A DNA stretch of 64,000 nt from Muscardinus avellanarius (GCA_963383645.1 OY726557.1:153631201-153695200); one strand, 5' to 3'. Counted from the first letter of the stretch, positions 11,430 through 23,884 are shown. A program made the numbers and translations. Notes: generated by a model not told the origin, from the sequence alone.

Positions 11430-12245
11430 GGAAAATGTTTAACATCATTAGTAATCAGAGATGCAAATCTAAACTACTCTAAGATTTCACCTAATCCCAA
11501 TTAGAATGGCAATCATTAAAAACATGAACAACAACAAATGGAGAAATAGGAACTCTAATGCATTGTTTGTAGAATTATAAACTAATATAAGCACTTTGGA
11601 AAATGGTATGGATGATCCTCGGAATGGGAATGAACCTACTATATGATCCAGCTATAGCACTCTTTGTTTTCCATCCAAAAGAATAGAAAACAGACTACCA
11701 GTATAACACGTACATATTTATATTTATAGGTTCACAATTTACAGTTGTCAGTGTATGGAACCAGCTGAGATGTCCATCAACAGATGAATGGATTAGAATG
11801 CAGTGGTATATGCACACAATGTAATTTTACTCAGCCATTAATTATGTCATTCGCAGAGAAATGTATTGAACTGGAGAACATTATGCTGTGAGAATAGTCA
11901 GTCACAAAAATAAAAAAGTCAGACATGTTCCCTAATATGTGGAACCTAGTGAGAAAACGGGACATAAAAGGGACCCCAGACAAGAAGGAGAAAACTTAGA
12001 TGAGTGAAGAAGGGGATCTAACCTAAAAGAGGAAAATGAGAGGGAGAAAAAGAGAAACACCTGAATGGACATGATGTACATACACAAACTTATCAAAGCC
12101 AATCACTGTGCTGTGCATGGAAAAGAAGGAAGGGGGAGGGAATAGGGTGGGAACTTGGGGAGGGCTAAATGAGTGCTGTGTGCATGTGTGCCTCCAACAT
12201 CTTGAACTTCATCAAGATTTATGATTAAAATAGACCAATAAATTG
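11430..12245 (+). mobile_element. 5'-truncated L1 (ORF2 end plus complete 3'UTR)
   Basis: Landmarks run in order: TAATCAGAGATGCAAATC, TAGAATGGCAATCATTAAAA, ACAGATGAATGGATTAGAAT, GAACATTATGCTGTGAGAAT, GGACCCCAGACAAGAAGG, then a G-rich 3'UTR (AGAAGGAAGGGGGAGGGAAT) ending near AATAAATTG. This is the sense version of the antisense copies at 39525 and 54870. Confidence 0.88.
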
Positions 12246-13859
12246 TATTTAAAGGTGAACAAAAATGCCTCAAAATGCTTCACCTTACACAAAAATAGGC
12301 CTGTGAATCAACAAGGTTGTTACATATGCTATCTATCTAGGATTTTATATAATTATTTTTAAATAATTTAGTGTATTCTAAGTATTCAGTTAAAATCAGA
12401 AAAAATTAACACTTCTAGAAAAGGGATATTTTGTATTCTAGAGAAGGACATCATAAACTAGAATGTATATGTATCTGAGAAGCACTGTAAAATGGGCAGA
12501 ACCTAAGGAGAGGTATAATTTCTATCAGGTGTCACCCAGGTAATGCTGATAGTGCTGGTCTGGGGACTACACTGGAGGCATACATTTCTAGATCACCACA
12601 GTGTTCATATATGTGTGAGCTCCTAAAACTAGAAAATAGTGATGCTAAATATATACACTGAAGTATTCGAGTTTAGAGACTAATGGTTCATTACTATTAT
12701 AATGTAGATTCAGATATTTAATTTTTTTTTACTATAACACTGCAAGAAAGTAGCCAAAGAATAAAGAAGAAAATGAGCATCTCCTACCATCACTCTACCT
12801 AGTCATTAATTTTATCTATTTGTATCTAGTTCTTTTACTAACAAGATTGCTTCATTTGGATGACATTTGGAATACTGTTTTGCAACATTTTCCTTTTATC
12901 TGCATATGATGTATTTTGAACATTATCCTACTTCCCAATATAGTTGTCTGCATAAAGTGGCTTAGTCACTGCTATTTCAGCATATGCACATATCATATAT
13001 TCTTAACCAATGTGCACTTACTAGCCACTTATTAATTCCAGTTATATAATATTATCCAGGATGGTGCTGGGAACAACTATTATTTCTTTGAAATATTTTT
13101 AGTATTTTGTGAAGCAAATATTGCAGTAATTTTAAGTATGTAGTTCAGAGAGCTAGCTCAATTAAAATATTTAACATTATTAAATATTTTTATTTATATA
13201 CATCCAATTATTTTCACCAAAATTTAAAATATTTAAGTAATGAGCTACTTTGACCATCTCTGCAGGCCTGTAGGTATCATCTGTACTGACATAGGAAAAG
13301 AAGTGTGACCAGATAATCACTTTTTTCTTGTGTCCTCAGGATAACTTAGTCTTCATGAGTTTAAATACGTATAACCTTCTAGTAGATATTCTGCCTTTAA
13401 GGTCTTTGATCCTCCAGTACATGTTCTAGTTGTTGGAAGAATTTTCTAGGTACTTTAGAAATACACATGCCTCCATACCAAGCAAATGCACATATATATC
13501 ATATACACCTATATCTTTAAGGAAAAAGCACACTCCAAGTCTAATTTATAATAAAATCATCAGAGGATATTAAAATAGCCCTAGTTATTAAATTATTATG
13601 TATTCCTGACAAGTACTTACTGATGAATTGTAAAACTCTGTACACATGCCCTTTACACTAATTACTGATAACTTCAAAAAAGCTTGAAATTAACATGATC
13701 CATCCATAAGACACTTTACTAAGTTCTTATTTTAACTTCACTACTGTTTCCCATTAAAGATATATATTAGAAAATATAGTTTAAAATTTCCATGAGTCAG
13801 TCTTAGGGGATTTTCTCTATATAAGAGAAAAGAATACACATTTTGTTGTCAGAAGTTGA
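12246..13859. other. AT-rich single-copy DNA
   Basis: I see no gene and recognise no repeat with confidence. Confidence 0.5.
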
Positions 13860-14060
13860 TTAAATATCCCAACTATTTAACTATTTCTATGCCTAACCTT
13901 TCTGATCTTGTTCCTTTTTTTTTTTTTTTTTTGCAGACTGAGTTGCTACTAACCTCATTACAGGATTATGGCAATAAATTAACACATTTGGTAGTTTAGA
14001 AGAAAGCATGACAAAATAATGGGCATCAAGCAGTCCTAATATGCCAATATTTTTATATTA
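13860..14060 (-). mobile_element. Possible MIR, antisense, highly decayed
   Basis: CTGATCTTG, CCTCATTACAGGATTATGGCAATAAATTAACACAT and a later AATGGGCATCAAGCAG follow the antisense MIR order (CCTCATAGG..., GAGTTAATACATG...). An (A/T) run of about 18 T (13915-13932) interrupts it. The match is weak. Confidence 0.35.
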
Positions 14061-14589
14061 TTATTCTAATTTTTTCAAGGAAGAAAGGGATAATAGTCTA
14101 TTTTTGCATATGACGATGAGGCAATTTTTAAGTGTCATGTTTAGAAGATAAATTAATTTTCCATGTAAAAACTCACAAAGAATTTTAATATAGCAAACTT
14201 CACAAAAACAACCAAAAAGGCAGCTTTACATTGAAGGGTGAAGAGAAAGAGAAAAACTGCTGGATGAGATCATTTATTTGTTGAACTCCTCTTTACATCG
14301 TTATTACTACTGAGACCTCTCTATAGAATTTGGAATTTCAAAGACTATAATAAATACCTTAGTAGAACAGCAACTGTTTACACAGCTTCTCAAGCCTCAA
14401 CACTAGAAGCCATCCTCAAGCCCACTATTTCTCTCACTTTAGTCATGCAGCACTACTACAACAAATACTATTTATTTCTTTCCGTGAACCCTATCACCAC
14501 TTTAATTCAAGCACTATTTAGCTATCATTCAGTCTATGACAGTTGTCTGTTTATTTTGTAACAAGTTTGTTAAGCTGTTACAGACAAAA
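14061..14589. other. AT-rich single-copy DNA
   Basis: I see no supported feature. Confidence 0.5.
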
Positions 14590-15712
14590 AGAAATTGTAT
14601 AGCTTCAATATATATAATCTGATACATTTTGACAAAAGAATACACCTGCAAAACCATCAAAACAATGAAGAGCATGAATATATCCCTTGTCCACAGAGTT
14701 TTCTCATGCCAGTTTGTAATTCTCTTTGGCTCCACCTCCCAACATTCTCAGGCAATCCATGCCCCAATACCTGTCACTACAGATTAGCTTGCACTTCCAT
14801 AAGATTATATAAATTTAGGCAAACAATATATGTTTTTTAGTTTCAAATTTTTCACTTTGGTGCATATATCAGGATTTTATTTTTTTTATTGTAGAATAAT
14901 ATTTCACTGTAGGAATATATTACGAATTTCTCATGCATTTACTTGCTAATGGACATTTGGTTGGTTTTCATATTGGGAATATTGCAAGTAAAGCTTCTGT
15001 GAACATTTATGAACAACTGTTTATTCAAACATATACTTTCTTTTCTCTGAAGTAAATATAGGATTGGAACCTTGAGAATCAGATGGTAAGTATATGTTTA
15101 CTTCTAAAGATACTGTCCAATTGTTTTATAAAGTAATTGTACTATTTTACTTTTCCATAGCAGAGTATCAGTTAAAGAACCTATACTGATAAGGTCAGTC
15201 TTTAAAATTTTAATCATTCTGATAGGTGTGTAGTGGTATATTATATCCTTGTGGTTGAAATTTTGCATTTTCATAAGAAATGATGTACAGTATCCTATAT
15301 GTTTTCATGTATATATTTTTCTGATAAATTATGTATTCACACTTTTGCTCATTTAAGATTCTACATTTGTTGTTTTCTTCTAACTGCATATGAATAGTTC
15401 TTCCTATATTCTGGGTAGAAGTAATCTATTATGTATATGCTTTGTACTTACTTCCTCTAATTCTATTGCTCACTTTTCTTTAATAGCATTCTTAAAATAG
15501 GAAGCATTTTAATTTAACTTTTGAAAATTAAATTTAAATTATTTGTTTCTTTAATTATGCTTTGGGTGTTGGATTTTATAACTCTAATTAAACCAAAGTC
15601 ACAAAAATTTTCTCTTATTTTTTTTCAACCAGCAGTTTATAGTTTTAGATATCACCTAAAGGTTGATTGAACTATTTTGAGTACATTTTTGTATATAGAA
15701 TAATGAAAGTTC

Positions 15713-15713
<1 letters not shown>

Positions 15714-15760
<47 letters not shown>
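15714..15760. repeat. (TG)n microsatellite at a SINE tail
   Basis: About 23 units lie between the left target-site copy and the tail end of the antisense SINE that follows. Confidence 0.95.
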
Positions 15761-15763
<3 letters not shown>

Positions 15764-15965
15764 TTGTGGTGCTAGGGATTAAACCCAGGGACATTCTACC
15801 TCTGAGCTACACTCCCAGACCTATTTTTATTCTTTATTTTGAAACAGGATCTCTTTAAGTTGCCAATGGCTTCATTAAGTAGCCGAGGCTGGCCATAAAA
15901 CTGGATTCCTCCTGTCTCAGCCTCCCAAGTACTGGGATTACAAGCAAGTGCCACTATGCCCAGCC
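15764..15965 (-). mobile_element. B1-ID SINE, older type, nested in ancient L1
   Basis: It is full length in antisense, from TTGTGGTGCTAGGGATTAAACC to AAGTGCCACTATGCCCAGCC. AAAGTT is repeated at 15706-15711 and 15966-15971 as the likely target-site duplication, with the TG tract inside the duplication. Confidence 0.92.
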
Positions 15966-16149
15966 AAAGTTAATATTTGTGCACATGTATATCCAATTGT
16001 TTTGTTGCATTTCATTAAAATGACTGTCCTTGATGCTCTGAATTTTATTTTTACCTTATAAAAATGTCAGCTGCCCATGTATGTGTGGCTCATAACTTTT
16101 GTTCAATCCAATAATTCCAGAATAAAATAACTATCGGATTTGTTGCCTG

Positions 16150-16520
16150 AAACTAGTTGATTTTATATATCAACTTAGTTGAATCACAGTACCCAAGTAT
16201 TGGCCAAATATATATACAGATGTTGATGTAGTGGTATTTGTTGGATGATACTAACATTTTTATCACTAAATAATGACTAAATCGATTATATTTCATAATG
16301 GGGTGAGTTTATATGTTTAAACCTTTAAAAGAAACAAACAAATGATAAAAAAAAAACCCTGAAATTTCCCAGATTAGAGAGAATTCTGTCCCCAGTCTAC
16401 CTTTGTCTTGATCTGTAACATTAATTACTCCTGGTTTATAGGCTCCTTTACAGGTTTTGGACTTGCTAGTCTCCAAAATTGTTAAAGCCAGTTTCTCAGA
16501 AAAAAAAAAAACAAAACAAC
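16150..16520 (+). mobile_element. Ancient mammalian LTR-like repeat, unnamed
   Basis: Landmarks ATATCAACTTAGTTGAATCAC, ACAGATGTTGATGTAGTGGTA, CATAATGGGGTGAGTTTAT, ACTCCTGGTTTATAGGCTCC, and TTTTGGACTTGCTAGTCTCCA match a widespread old mammalian repeat that ends with an ATGAGCCAATTCCTTA-type block. I cannot recall its family name. The internal A-rich insertions at 16348-16358 and 16500-16512 are small. Confidence 0.6.
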
Positions 16521-17440
16521 TCTGTATTTATGCATTTTCATACACTATTATTTGTTTTTCTGGATAACTCTAAAAGTAATATGCAGTGGCTTTATATACT
16601 TTAGGACACTGTTTACAGATACCAATACTTAAAGTAGCATAGGCAAAAATGTTGTATTTACTTGAGTGTCTCAAGTTATTGAAAAATAGAAATAGCAGCT
16701 GGTCTCAGTGACAACTGAAGCTAGGAATTCAAATACCAACAGAACCTACTTTCCACTATTAATGACCTTATCCCTTTTATTCATTATTTTTGTGTCATTC
16801 CTCTGCTTCTCAGAGGTCTCTATACAACAAAAATATGCTTTCTGCTAGTCACTGAGATTTACATCTTTTACTTCAAAGGAAGACTGATTTAATATCTTTG
16901 GTTCCCAGCCCTAAACTTTCCATGAATCAGTCTCATTGGCCAACTTGAGTCAGGTGCCCTGCCTTTGTTTATAAATTTTGGCTGGCATTGGAGATAAACA
17001 TAAAATGGTGTTTGTGCTGGACCATGTAAATGATATGTATAAAGAGACTGATCCTAAATCAAGAAATATGTATTATACTGTCTACTTTTGACAGCTGGCT
17101 CAAATTAAAGGACTATCTGCTTAGAATTTTAAGATTAAATCAGAATACAAAATTTTATTTCAATAGGATCATCCAGAAAGTTAACAAAAAATGTTTTGTA
17201 TCCCCATTAGATTAGCTCACTTAATTCAGTTGTTCTGGATAAGTGAACTTGGTTTCATGGGTATTATCATTTCTTAAAAATCTTACAGCAAATAATGTGA
17301 CACTCATATTCTTTAAACATCTTGTATAAGTTGAAATACTCTGTGATTTTAGATTCATACCTGATTTTGTTCTTCAAATTACTTGTCACAACTTAAAGTA
17401 TTTATTTGCTCTTTTATTTTTACTTGTTTTTACACATCTG
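16521..17440. other. AT-rich single-copy DNA
   Basis: I recognise nothing here. Short open frames (17030-17215) lack support. Confidence 0.5.
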
Positions 17441-17486
17441 CATTTTATTTTATTTTATTTCATTTATTATTATTATTATTTTTTTC

Positions 17487-17686
17487 GGTACTGGGGATGG
17501 AACCCAGGGGCATTATACTTCTGAGCTACACTCCCACCCCTATTTTTTATTCTTTTTATTTTGAAACGGGTTCTCACTGAGTTGCAAAGAGCCTCGCTAA
17601 GTACCTGAGGCTATCTGCAAACTGCGTTCCTCCAGTCTCAGCCTCCCAAATGCTGGGATTACAATCATGTGCCACCACACCCAGCC
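17487..17686 (-). mobile_element. B1-ID SINE
   Basis: It is full length in antisense, from CGGTACTGGGGATGGAACCC to GTGCCACCACACCCAGCC. An AT-rich tail (TTTTA and TTA units, 17441-17486) precedes it. It stands head-to-head with the sense SINE at 17821. Confidence 0.93.
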
Positions 17687-17689
17687 AAA

Positions 17690-17805
17690 TCTGTATTTTA
17701 GAACATAAACTCTGCAAGACCAGGAGCTTTTCTATTTTATTCATAGCTATAATACAGCACTTGGAAAGTAGATTGCACAATTTAGGTATTCAAAAATATT
17801 TTAAT
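17690..17805 (+). mobile_element. L2/MIR-type 3' end
   Basis: GAACATAAACTCTGCAAGACCAGG...ACAGCACTTGGAAAGTAGATTG...AGGTATTCAAAAATATTTTAATAAAG matches the old L2 3' end (ATGTAAGCTCC..., CAGTGCCTGGCACATAGTAGG, CTCAATAAATATTTG). Confidence 0.65.
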
Positions 17806-17820
17806 AAAGTATAATTTTTA

Positions 17821-17999
17821 GCCAGGCGTGGCGGTGCATGCTTGTAATCCCCGCTCTTGGGAGGTGGAGACAGGAGGATCGCACAGGTTCGAAGCCAGCC
17901 GCCCTGGCTTAAGAGACCCTGTTTCCAAAAAAAAATAGGTCTGGTAGTGTAGCCCGGAGGTAGAAGGCCTTCCAGGAACCCCAGTACCACCCAAAAAGA
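17821..17999 (+). mobile_element. B1-ID SINE, hairpin subfamily, perfect 15-bp TSD
   Basis: It starts GCCAGGCGTGGCGGTGCATG and ends CCCAGTACCACCC plus a short A-rich tail. The duplication AAAGTATAATTTTTA is exact at 17806-17820 and 18000-18014, so this is one of the youngest insertions here. Hairpin arms are AAGCCAG (17892-17898) and CTGGCTT (17904-17910). The ID half has the AAGGCCTTCCAGGAACCCC variant. Confidence 0.96.
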
Positions 18000-18014
18000 A
18001 AAGTATAATTTTTA

Positions 18015-19900
18015 TTTGAACATTGTTTTAAAAGCATATAAATGCATTCACAAAGATGAATCCATTGTTCTATGCCTGACTGGTAGAAAAAGATCAAATT
18101 GAGGGAATGCTACTTTCATGATACAGCCTAAAAGGGTCTAGACGTCTTAACTGATCTCATCCTTCAAAATCAGTGATCTAGCACTCACGTTTACAGATTT
18201 TTCTTGAATGTTTCAAGTATTACTTCTCAATGTGTCAAGTGTGATAGAACTGATGTAGGCACTGAGTGATCAGACAGATGTTTCATTTGTATTACCATTC
18301 ATTACAATATGTCATAATTGACAGCACAACCATGCAATTTGTCGTGCCTAAAAACAGGTCAGGTCTATTTTAAAGTTATTCATGATTAAAAACAACAGCA
18401 ACACGACAACAAGATAACACTTTCCTGTGGAATACATGAGAAAGTTAAAATCCTTTGTACAAAAAAATTATTATTACCGGGTGGTATTAAGCAGTCAGAT
18501 GGAACTCCTTTTTAGGTAACAACAGAAAACAAGGAATTTTTGTTACTATATGCAGACCATGGGTTAGCATAGAAATTGACTTCATAGAATGATCACATAC
18601 CCTAGCCCAGCCCTAGGTCATAAATGAACTGGATATGAAAACACCCACGTTTCCAAACTCCCAAAAGTCATGCAGACATGCTTATTTTTGTGTACATTTT
18701 GTAATGCCGTTCATTATTTACATAATGTGTTTTTCCTAATATCAGTGGCATTTTTTCAACATTTGTAGAAATATTCTTACTTTGTAATGTCTTCCATACA
18801 TGGTAAGTAACTTTCTTACTTACACAGTAAGTAACTGGGTATTCACAGAAACTTATTGTTATAATTTATAACAGATTTAGTGAGGCTTTCTGTGAGGATT
18901 TTATTTACTATAGGTTTATACTTTTTATTATACTATATATTTATTTTGAAGTCTTTCTCTTTGGGGGAATGTATTTTTCAATCTTTGTTTTCAGAAGAAT
19001 ACATTTCAATCTATAACCTTTACTTTCAAAAGGTACTTAGTTTCTCAAAATTGTCACTAAGTCTAATTAAGTTAGATGCTGAACCCACTATACTTCTGAG
19101 ATTGCAGAAAGTTGTTCCAATTAGTGTTTTGGAGGACCTGTACACTATGAGAGAAGCTTACAAAAAGTGCCTGGCAATCTAATAAGGGGGCTTTTCTGTA
19201 GCCCCTTGGTTGTGCTCTTTGCCGACCTTGTATTTCCATGGTCCTTGGTGCCATATTTCTCTTGGTTTCTAGTCTTTCATGTCTTGTTGAGTACAATCAT
19301 CTTTGATAAAGCTGGCAATCTCTAGGCAGAAGGTCTAGTTTCCGTGGGTAACTGCACAATGGTCCCCTCTAAGAGTTTACCAACTCCTTTCTGCAAATTG
19401 TAGAATACGTTATAGTTCTAGGCCAACCTTTTTCTTCCTACTCCCCCAAATCTCTCCTTTCTCAAGTGTTACTTTAAAAAGTGGTCACCCAGTTTCCCCT
19501 CCTACCCTTGACACTTTACATCATCTTTTCAATAGTTTCAAATTTTTAGACAAAAAAAGAGCTTTTGTTTTTACAGATTGTCTATATTGTGTTCTCTAAA
19601 ATTCCTTGATAAAGAAAGTATATGAGATCTAGCTATATGCTTGGAATTGCAAAAGAATGGAAGAGAGTAAATGATAGCAAAAATCCAGATTAATATTCTA
19701 AAATCTTATCAGACATTTGTTTAAATCTATTTTTTATTTTATATTTTACTTTTAAATGATGGAGAAATAATAAAGAGATGGATAAAGAGTAGGATACATT
19801 TATTCAGAATCACAAATAAATTTGTGTGTTTTACTCCATATAGCTATTAAGAAACTATTATGATAAAACTCTATTTTATTTTATTTTTATTTTTTAGTTT
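18015..19900. other. Single-copy DNA
   Basis: I recognise no repeat. A small inverted/direct repeat of GTAAGTAA lies at 18803-18834. A 100-codon frame at 18880-19182 has no start context, splice sites or homology I know, and is overlapped by a frame on the other strand. Confidence 0.5.
18803..18834. repeat. GTAAGTAA hairpin plus third direct copy
   Basis: GTAAGTAA (18803-18810) pairs with TTACTTAC (18816-18823) across a 5-base loop. GTAAGTAA recurs at 18827-18834. Confidence 0.8.
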
Positions 19901-20078
19901 TTGGTCGTACTTGGATTCCTGGAAGCTCTTCTATATCCGGACTATACTCCCAGACCTACTTTTTTAATTTTTGGAAACAGGGTCTCTTAAGCCAGTGCTG
20001 CTGGCTTCGAATCTGCGCGATCCTCCTGTCTCCACCTCCCAAGTGCGGGGATTACAAGTGTACGCCACCACGCCCGGC
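19901..20078 (-). mobile_element. B1-ID SINE, hairpin subfamily
   Basis: Antisense copy from GGTCGTACTTGGATTCCTGG to ACGCCACCACGCCCGGC. Hairpin arms are AAGCCAG (19989-19995) and CTGGCTT (20001-20007), loop TGCTG. Near-identical flanks around CTATTTTA (about 19871 and 20087) are a probable imperfect target duplication. Confidence 0.92.
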
Positions 20079-20147
20079 GTTAAACCTCTATTTTAATAGA
20101 CACATATAATACACATATGTGAGTATAATCTGTGTTTTTGTAAGCTA

Positions 20148-20149
<2 letters not shown>

Positions 20150-20201
<52 letters not shown>

Positions 20202-20260
20202 TTATATACATATATTATACATACATACACACACACATATATATATATATACACATACAT
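20150..20260. repeat. Compound (TA)n-(TG)n-(TATACA)n-(CA)n-(TA)n tract
   Basis: A TA run (20151-20187) passes to TG, a TATACATA segment, CA, then TA again (about 20237-20251). The layout TA-TG ... CA-TA is self-complementary, so the tract can fold as a cruciform. Confidence 0.92.
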
Positions 20261-20564
20261 TAATTACTGAATGAATCAAAGAATGATGAATCCCTTTCAG
20301 TATTCACTAGAATTCTAGAGCAAATTAATGTCCTGATTCTCAACATAATTCAAAGGGAGTCAATAACATTTCAACTCTTGCATCTTAAGAGATTTAGCCT
20401 TTTTTAGAAGACACTAAACCTGGGGCCTTGAGGTGATACACAACAGGACTGGAAGAAATCATGAAAAAATTTCCCAAGGAAAGATATTTCCAAATAATCC
20501 ACCTGTCTGAATTTTAGAAGAATTACCTCTACTTATTAAAGAAGCTATCTTAAAAGGTGTGGAT
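20261..20564. other. Single-copy DNA
   Basis: I see no supported feature. Confidence 0.5.
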
Positions 20565-20767
20565 TGCCGGGCGTGGTGGCGCATGCTTGTAATCCCTGTG
20601 CTTGGGAGGCTGAGACAGGAGAATCAGGCAGGTTCAAAGCCAACCTCTGCTGGCTTAAGAGACCCTGTTTCCAAATAAAATATAAAATAGGTCTGGGAGT
20701 ATAGCCTGGAGGTAGAAGGCCCCTGGGTTCCAGCCCCAGTAGCACCAAAAAAAAAAAAAAAAAAAAA
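20565..20767 (+). mobile_element. B1-ID SINE, hairpin subfamily
   Basis: It is full length, starts GCCGGGCGTGGTGGCGCATG and ends CCCCAGTAGCACC plus an uninterrupted A-tail of about 21 bases. Hairpin arms are AAGCCAAC (20637-20644) and GCTGGCTT (20649-20656), with one mismatch. Confidence 0.95.
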
Positions 20768-21009
20768 TGCGTGTATTATTTTTGTGCAATTCAGCTTCCA
20801 AAATTCATTTGATATTTTCATTCTAACTCAAACAAGCAATGCAGAAAATGCTATTACTGTTCAGAAATTTTTAACCTTGAAGGTGAATTATTTTAATATT
20901 AAAATACCTACAAAATAAGTAGTTTAATATATAAAAATCTGGTTTTTTATTTTTATCTGACCCAGCAACTTTCAGTATATCTATGTCAAAGAATATTATT
21001 TAATTAGAA

Positions 21010-21500
21010 CTAGGTCTCCATCTCTCACCCTATGCAAAAGTCAACTCAAAATGAATTGAGGGTCTGAAAATTAGACCAGAAATTTTGTAATTTTTTGGAA
21101 TAAAATATAAGACTATCTCTATAACATATAGGCATTGTCAAAGACTTCCTCAATAAGACTGTGAAAGCTCAGAGAATAAAATAGATAATCTGGGTAATCA
21201 ATAAACTATATGGAATCAAATTAAAAATCTTCTGCACACAGGCACACACAGAAACAATTAAGATTATAAAGACAGAGCCCATAGGATAAAAGAAAATTGT
21301 TGTCAGCTTCTCCTGATAGAGAATTAATATGTAAAATATTTAAAGTACTAAAAAATTAAACAGCAAGAAAACAAATAAACAAATCAATAAATGGAAAATT
21401 CAACTGAATAGACACTTCTCAAACAATACAAATAGCCAAAAATATATGGAAAAAACATTTCATATCACCTTCAACTAGGGAAATACAAATCAGAAATTGT
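21010..21500 (+). mobile_element. L1 ORF2 fragment, sense
   Basis: Landmarks TCTCACCCTATGCAAAAGTC, AACTCAAAATGAATTGAGGG, ATAGACACTTCTCAAACAAT and ACTAGGGAAATACAAATCAG are ORF2 C-terminal region. It overlaps in L1 position with the start of the copies at 2380 and 11430, and no 3'UTR follows. Confidence 0.8.
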
Positions 21501-21810
21501 CTTCATTTTAATATTTTAGTACCATTCTCTGAACTGTTTGGCCCCAACCCCTTCTCTATCACATTATCAGAACCTCCAGCTTTGCCAAATGCTCTCCATG
21601 TTTATCTGAAGAATGCCAATGACTTAGGTAAGACTTTATCCAGTGTACTCCATAGCAAATTCCTTAGGAGGAGAAGACCATCATTTCCAAATTCTACCAC
21701 TAATCTGATTTGGCCTATCATATATTTCAGTTCCATAAACTTGGAAGTACTGATATATGAGCACTTAGGAACACATGCTATTTTATTTTAAAAATGTAAA
21801 AAGCTGTATT

Positions 21811-21990
21811 GGGGATTCAACCCAGGGCCATTCTACTTCTGAGGTCCACCCCAGTGCCATTTTATTTTTGTATTTTGAAACAGGATCTCACTAAGTTGCT
21901 TAGGGTTTCCTGAGTTTGCTGAGGCTAGCCCTGGACCTGTGATCCTCCTATCTCAGCTTCCCAAGTACCAGGATCACAAGTGTATGCCAC
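21811..21990 (-). mobile_element. B1-ID SINE with 14-bp TSD
   Basis: Antisense copy. TAAAAAGCTGTATT (21797-21810) and TAAAAAGCTATATT (21991-22004) are a 14-bp duplication differing by one transition. The copy lacks the last few bases of the ID half. Confidence 0.92.
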
Positions 21991-22004
21991 TAAAAAGCTA
22001 TATT

Positions 22005-23607
22005 TTATATTGGAACTTTGAAACATTTCAAAAAATTCAAGAAAATCCTCAGCTCTGCTGTCTTTCTTTTTGGGCTTTTACCTGTTTACATGACAATTAA
22101 CACATTCATATGGCTATTAAAGACTGAAAAAATCCATTAACCACTCTTCTGTTTTGTTTTGTACTTAAACAACTTGATGGGTTTATTTTTTAATGGAAGT
22201 AACAGTACTTTGATTTAACTGCCTTGATTGACTGACTTCTTTGTCACTATTTAGACAAAGGGGTATATCATTTTAACTAGAAGTTTAGAAGCTGCATGAC
22301 ATTCCATTGTAGAAATGACATTTAAAAAAAAAATCTTCTGTAAGATCCCACTGCTCATTATGAAGAATCGAATATCCTGAATTAATTCTCAAAGTCCAAC
22401 CTGACTGCAGCAAAGATCTAATGAGAAATCTCTGCTCTCCTAGGAGCTCATTTAATTAACTCAAGCATTGCTTTCAAAGTACGAGTTATAGCATTGCTTG
22501 TAAGTTCACATATAATGCATGTAAATTATAAGACATTTTGGAGGAAAGGGAGTTTGGTGACAGTCCAATTTACATTTCTTTCTTGGCTACAAGCATTTCT
22601 CGTCTCACATTTTAGATTTAGCATTAGTAGACACAGAAGGAGCACTTTTGTTTGCCTAGCTATTGTCACTAAGATATATATTTTTGCCCCTTTAAAATAT
22701 GGTAATTCCTTCAGTAAATATAAGTACTTACTGATTTAAAGTTGAAATCTGAGAGGGGAGTGCAATAGCCCATAAAATTTTTATTAGTTGACTCAAATCC
22801 AGATGGATAAATCGGGCTTTTGTGTGAAACGTTTTTTTGCCCTGAAGCCCACATATTTTGCTTAAGAGAAATAAGAAAGTGAGGTAAATAAGCTCATAAG
22901 AAACTTCTTGTACTACTGAACCTTGCATTTTGAAGAAATAAAAGATAATTATCCATTGTTCTATAATTTAGAACCACAAATATGTGACTTTTAATAAGGT
23001 ATTTTATTATAGTAACAAATTAGTGAAAGAAGTATTTTCTATATCTTGTATAAAACGTACACCCCTGTTGATATTTTCTGCTTTTTCAAAGGTATTAGAA
23101 ATGAAATTGGGAGCCATTAATTCAGTTTTGAATATAAATATACAATATTGGTTTTGTCTTTGTCTTTCACTATCCTTATCCTGGTGGAAATCATTTAAGT
23201 CAGCAAATATTGAGCTTATCCCAAGGTCTGCATAACTTTGCCCCTTTCCTAGTGAAATTCTTTTCAGAGAACTTTAGTAGATTTAGCTCAATTTTTTATC
23301 TTAAAAACTTGGGGGCCAATGTGTTTAAGATTATAGAAAGGTAATATTGCACATATTCAGTATATCTTACTGTACCTTCAGTGGGGTGTCCCATGGTGCA
23401 CATAATATAAAATTACAACGGTATATACTTTATTCTCAAGCACATTAATATTTTGACAATGAATATTGGAAATACTAAATAGGTTGAAAGAATTGCATAA
23501 GTTGTATCAGTTTTAATCAGATTTCATAAAAATGATTTTTTTATTTTATAACATTTGAACTTTATCATTGGAGTGCCTAAAGACTTGGTAATCTATACAT
23601 AAGAGAC
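22005..23607. other. Single-copy DNA, 1.6 kb
   Basis: I recognise no repeat. The part at 22200-22500 holds several AATTAATT/TTTAATTAA-type homeodomain-like cores (22381, 22449) and could be a conserved noncoding element, but this cannot be judged without alignment. Confidence 0.4.
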
Positions 23608-23811
23608 GGCAAGCTTGGCATGGTGTCTGTAATCTCAGTGCTTGAGAGGCTGAGACAGGAGAATCACAGGTTCAAGACCAACCACAGAAATTTAGCAAGA
23701 CTCTCAATAACCTAGTAAAACCCTACTTCAAAATAGAAAATATAAAAATGGCTGCAAGTATAGCTCAGAGGTAAAATGCCTCTGAGTTCAATTCCCAATA
23801 CATCTCCCCAT

Positions 23812-23812
<1 letters not shown>
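23608..23812 (+). mobile_element. B1-ID SINE, older type
   Basis: B1 half AAGCTTGGCATGGTGTCTGTAATC, with an extra AGCAAGACTCTCAATAACCT segment, and ID half ATGGCTGCAAGTATAGCTCAG...TTCAATTCCCAATAC. A CA microsatellite follows in place of the A-tail. Confidence 0.9.
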
Positions 23813-23856
<44 letters not shown>

Positions 23857-23871
23857 GCGCGCGCATGCACA
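23813..23871. repeat. (CA)n(CG)n alternating tract
   Basis: About 20 CA units pass directly into CGCGCGCGCGCATGCAC with unbroken purine-pyrimidine alternation. The CG steps are unusual in CpG-poor mammalian DNA and favour Z-DNA. Confidence 0.93.
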
Positions 23872-23884
23872 GAATTCTAAGATG

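Larger units (their letters stand above)
14590..16110 (-). mobile_element. Ancient L1 (L1M-type), antisense, split by a SINE
   Basis: It follows the antisense order of old mammalian L1: 3'UTR remnant near 14640-14800, GCTAATGGACATTTGGTTGG, AGTATATGTTTACTTCTAAAG, ATTCTGATAGGTGTGTAGTGG, AATCTATTATGTATATGC, and TTAGATATCACCTAAAGG. After the SINE at 15764-15965 it resumes with GTATATCCAATTGTTTTG and AAAATGACTGTCCTTGATG. Divergence is high. The SINE therefore postdates this L1. Confidence 0.8.

Noticed and set aside
13320..13341. Pyrimidine tract plus CAG as a splice acceptor
   Set aside because: No open frame or donor site follows, and such matches are frequent by chance in AT/T-rich DNA.
18880..19182. 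100-codon open frame
   Set aside because: There is no homology I recognise, no splice signals and a counter-frame on the other strand. A chance frame of this length is expected in 64 kb.
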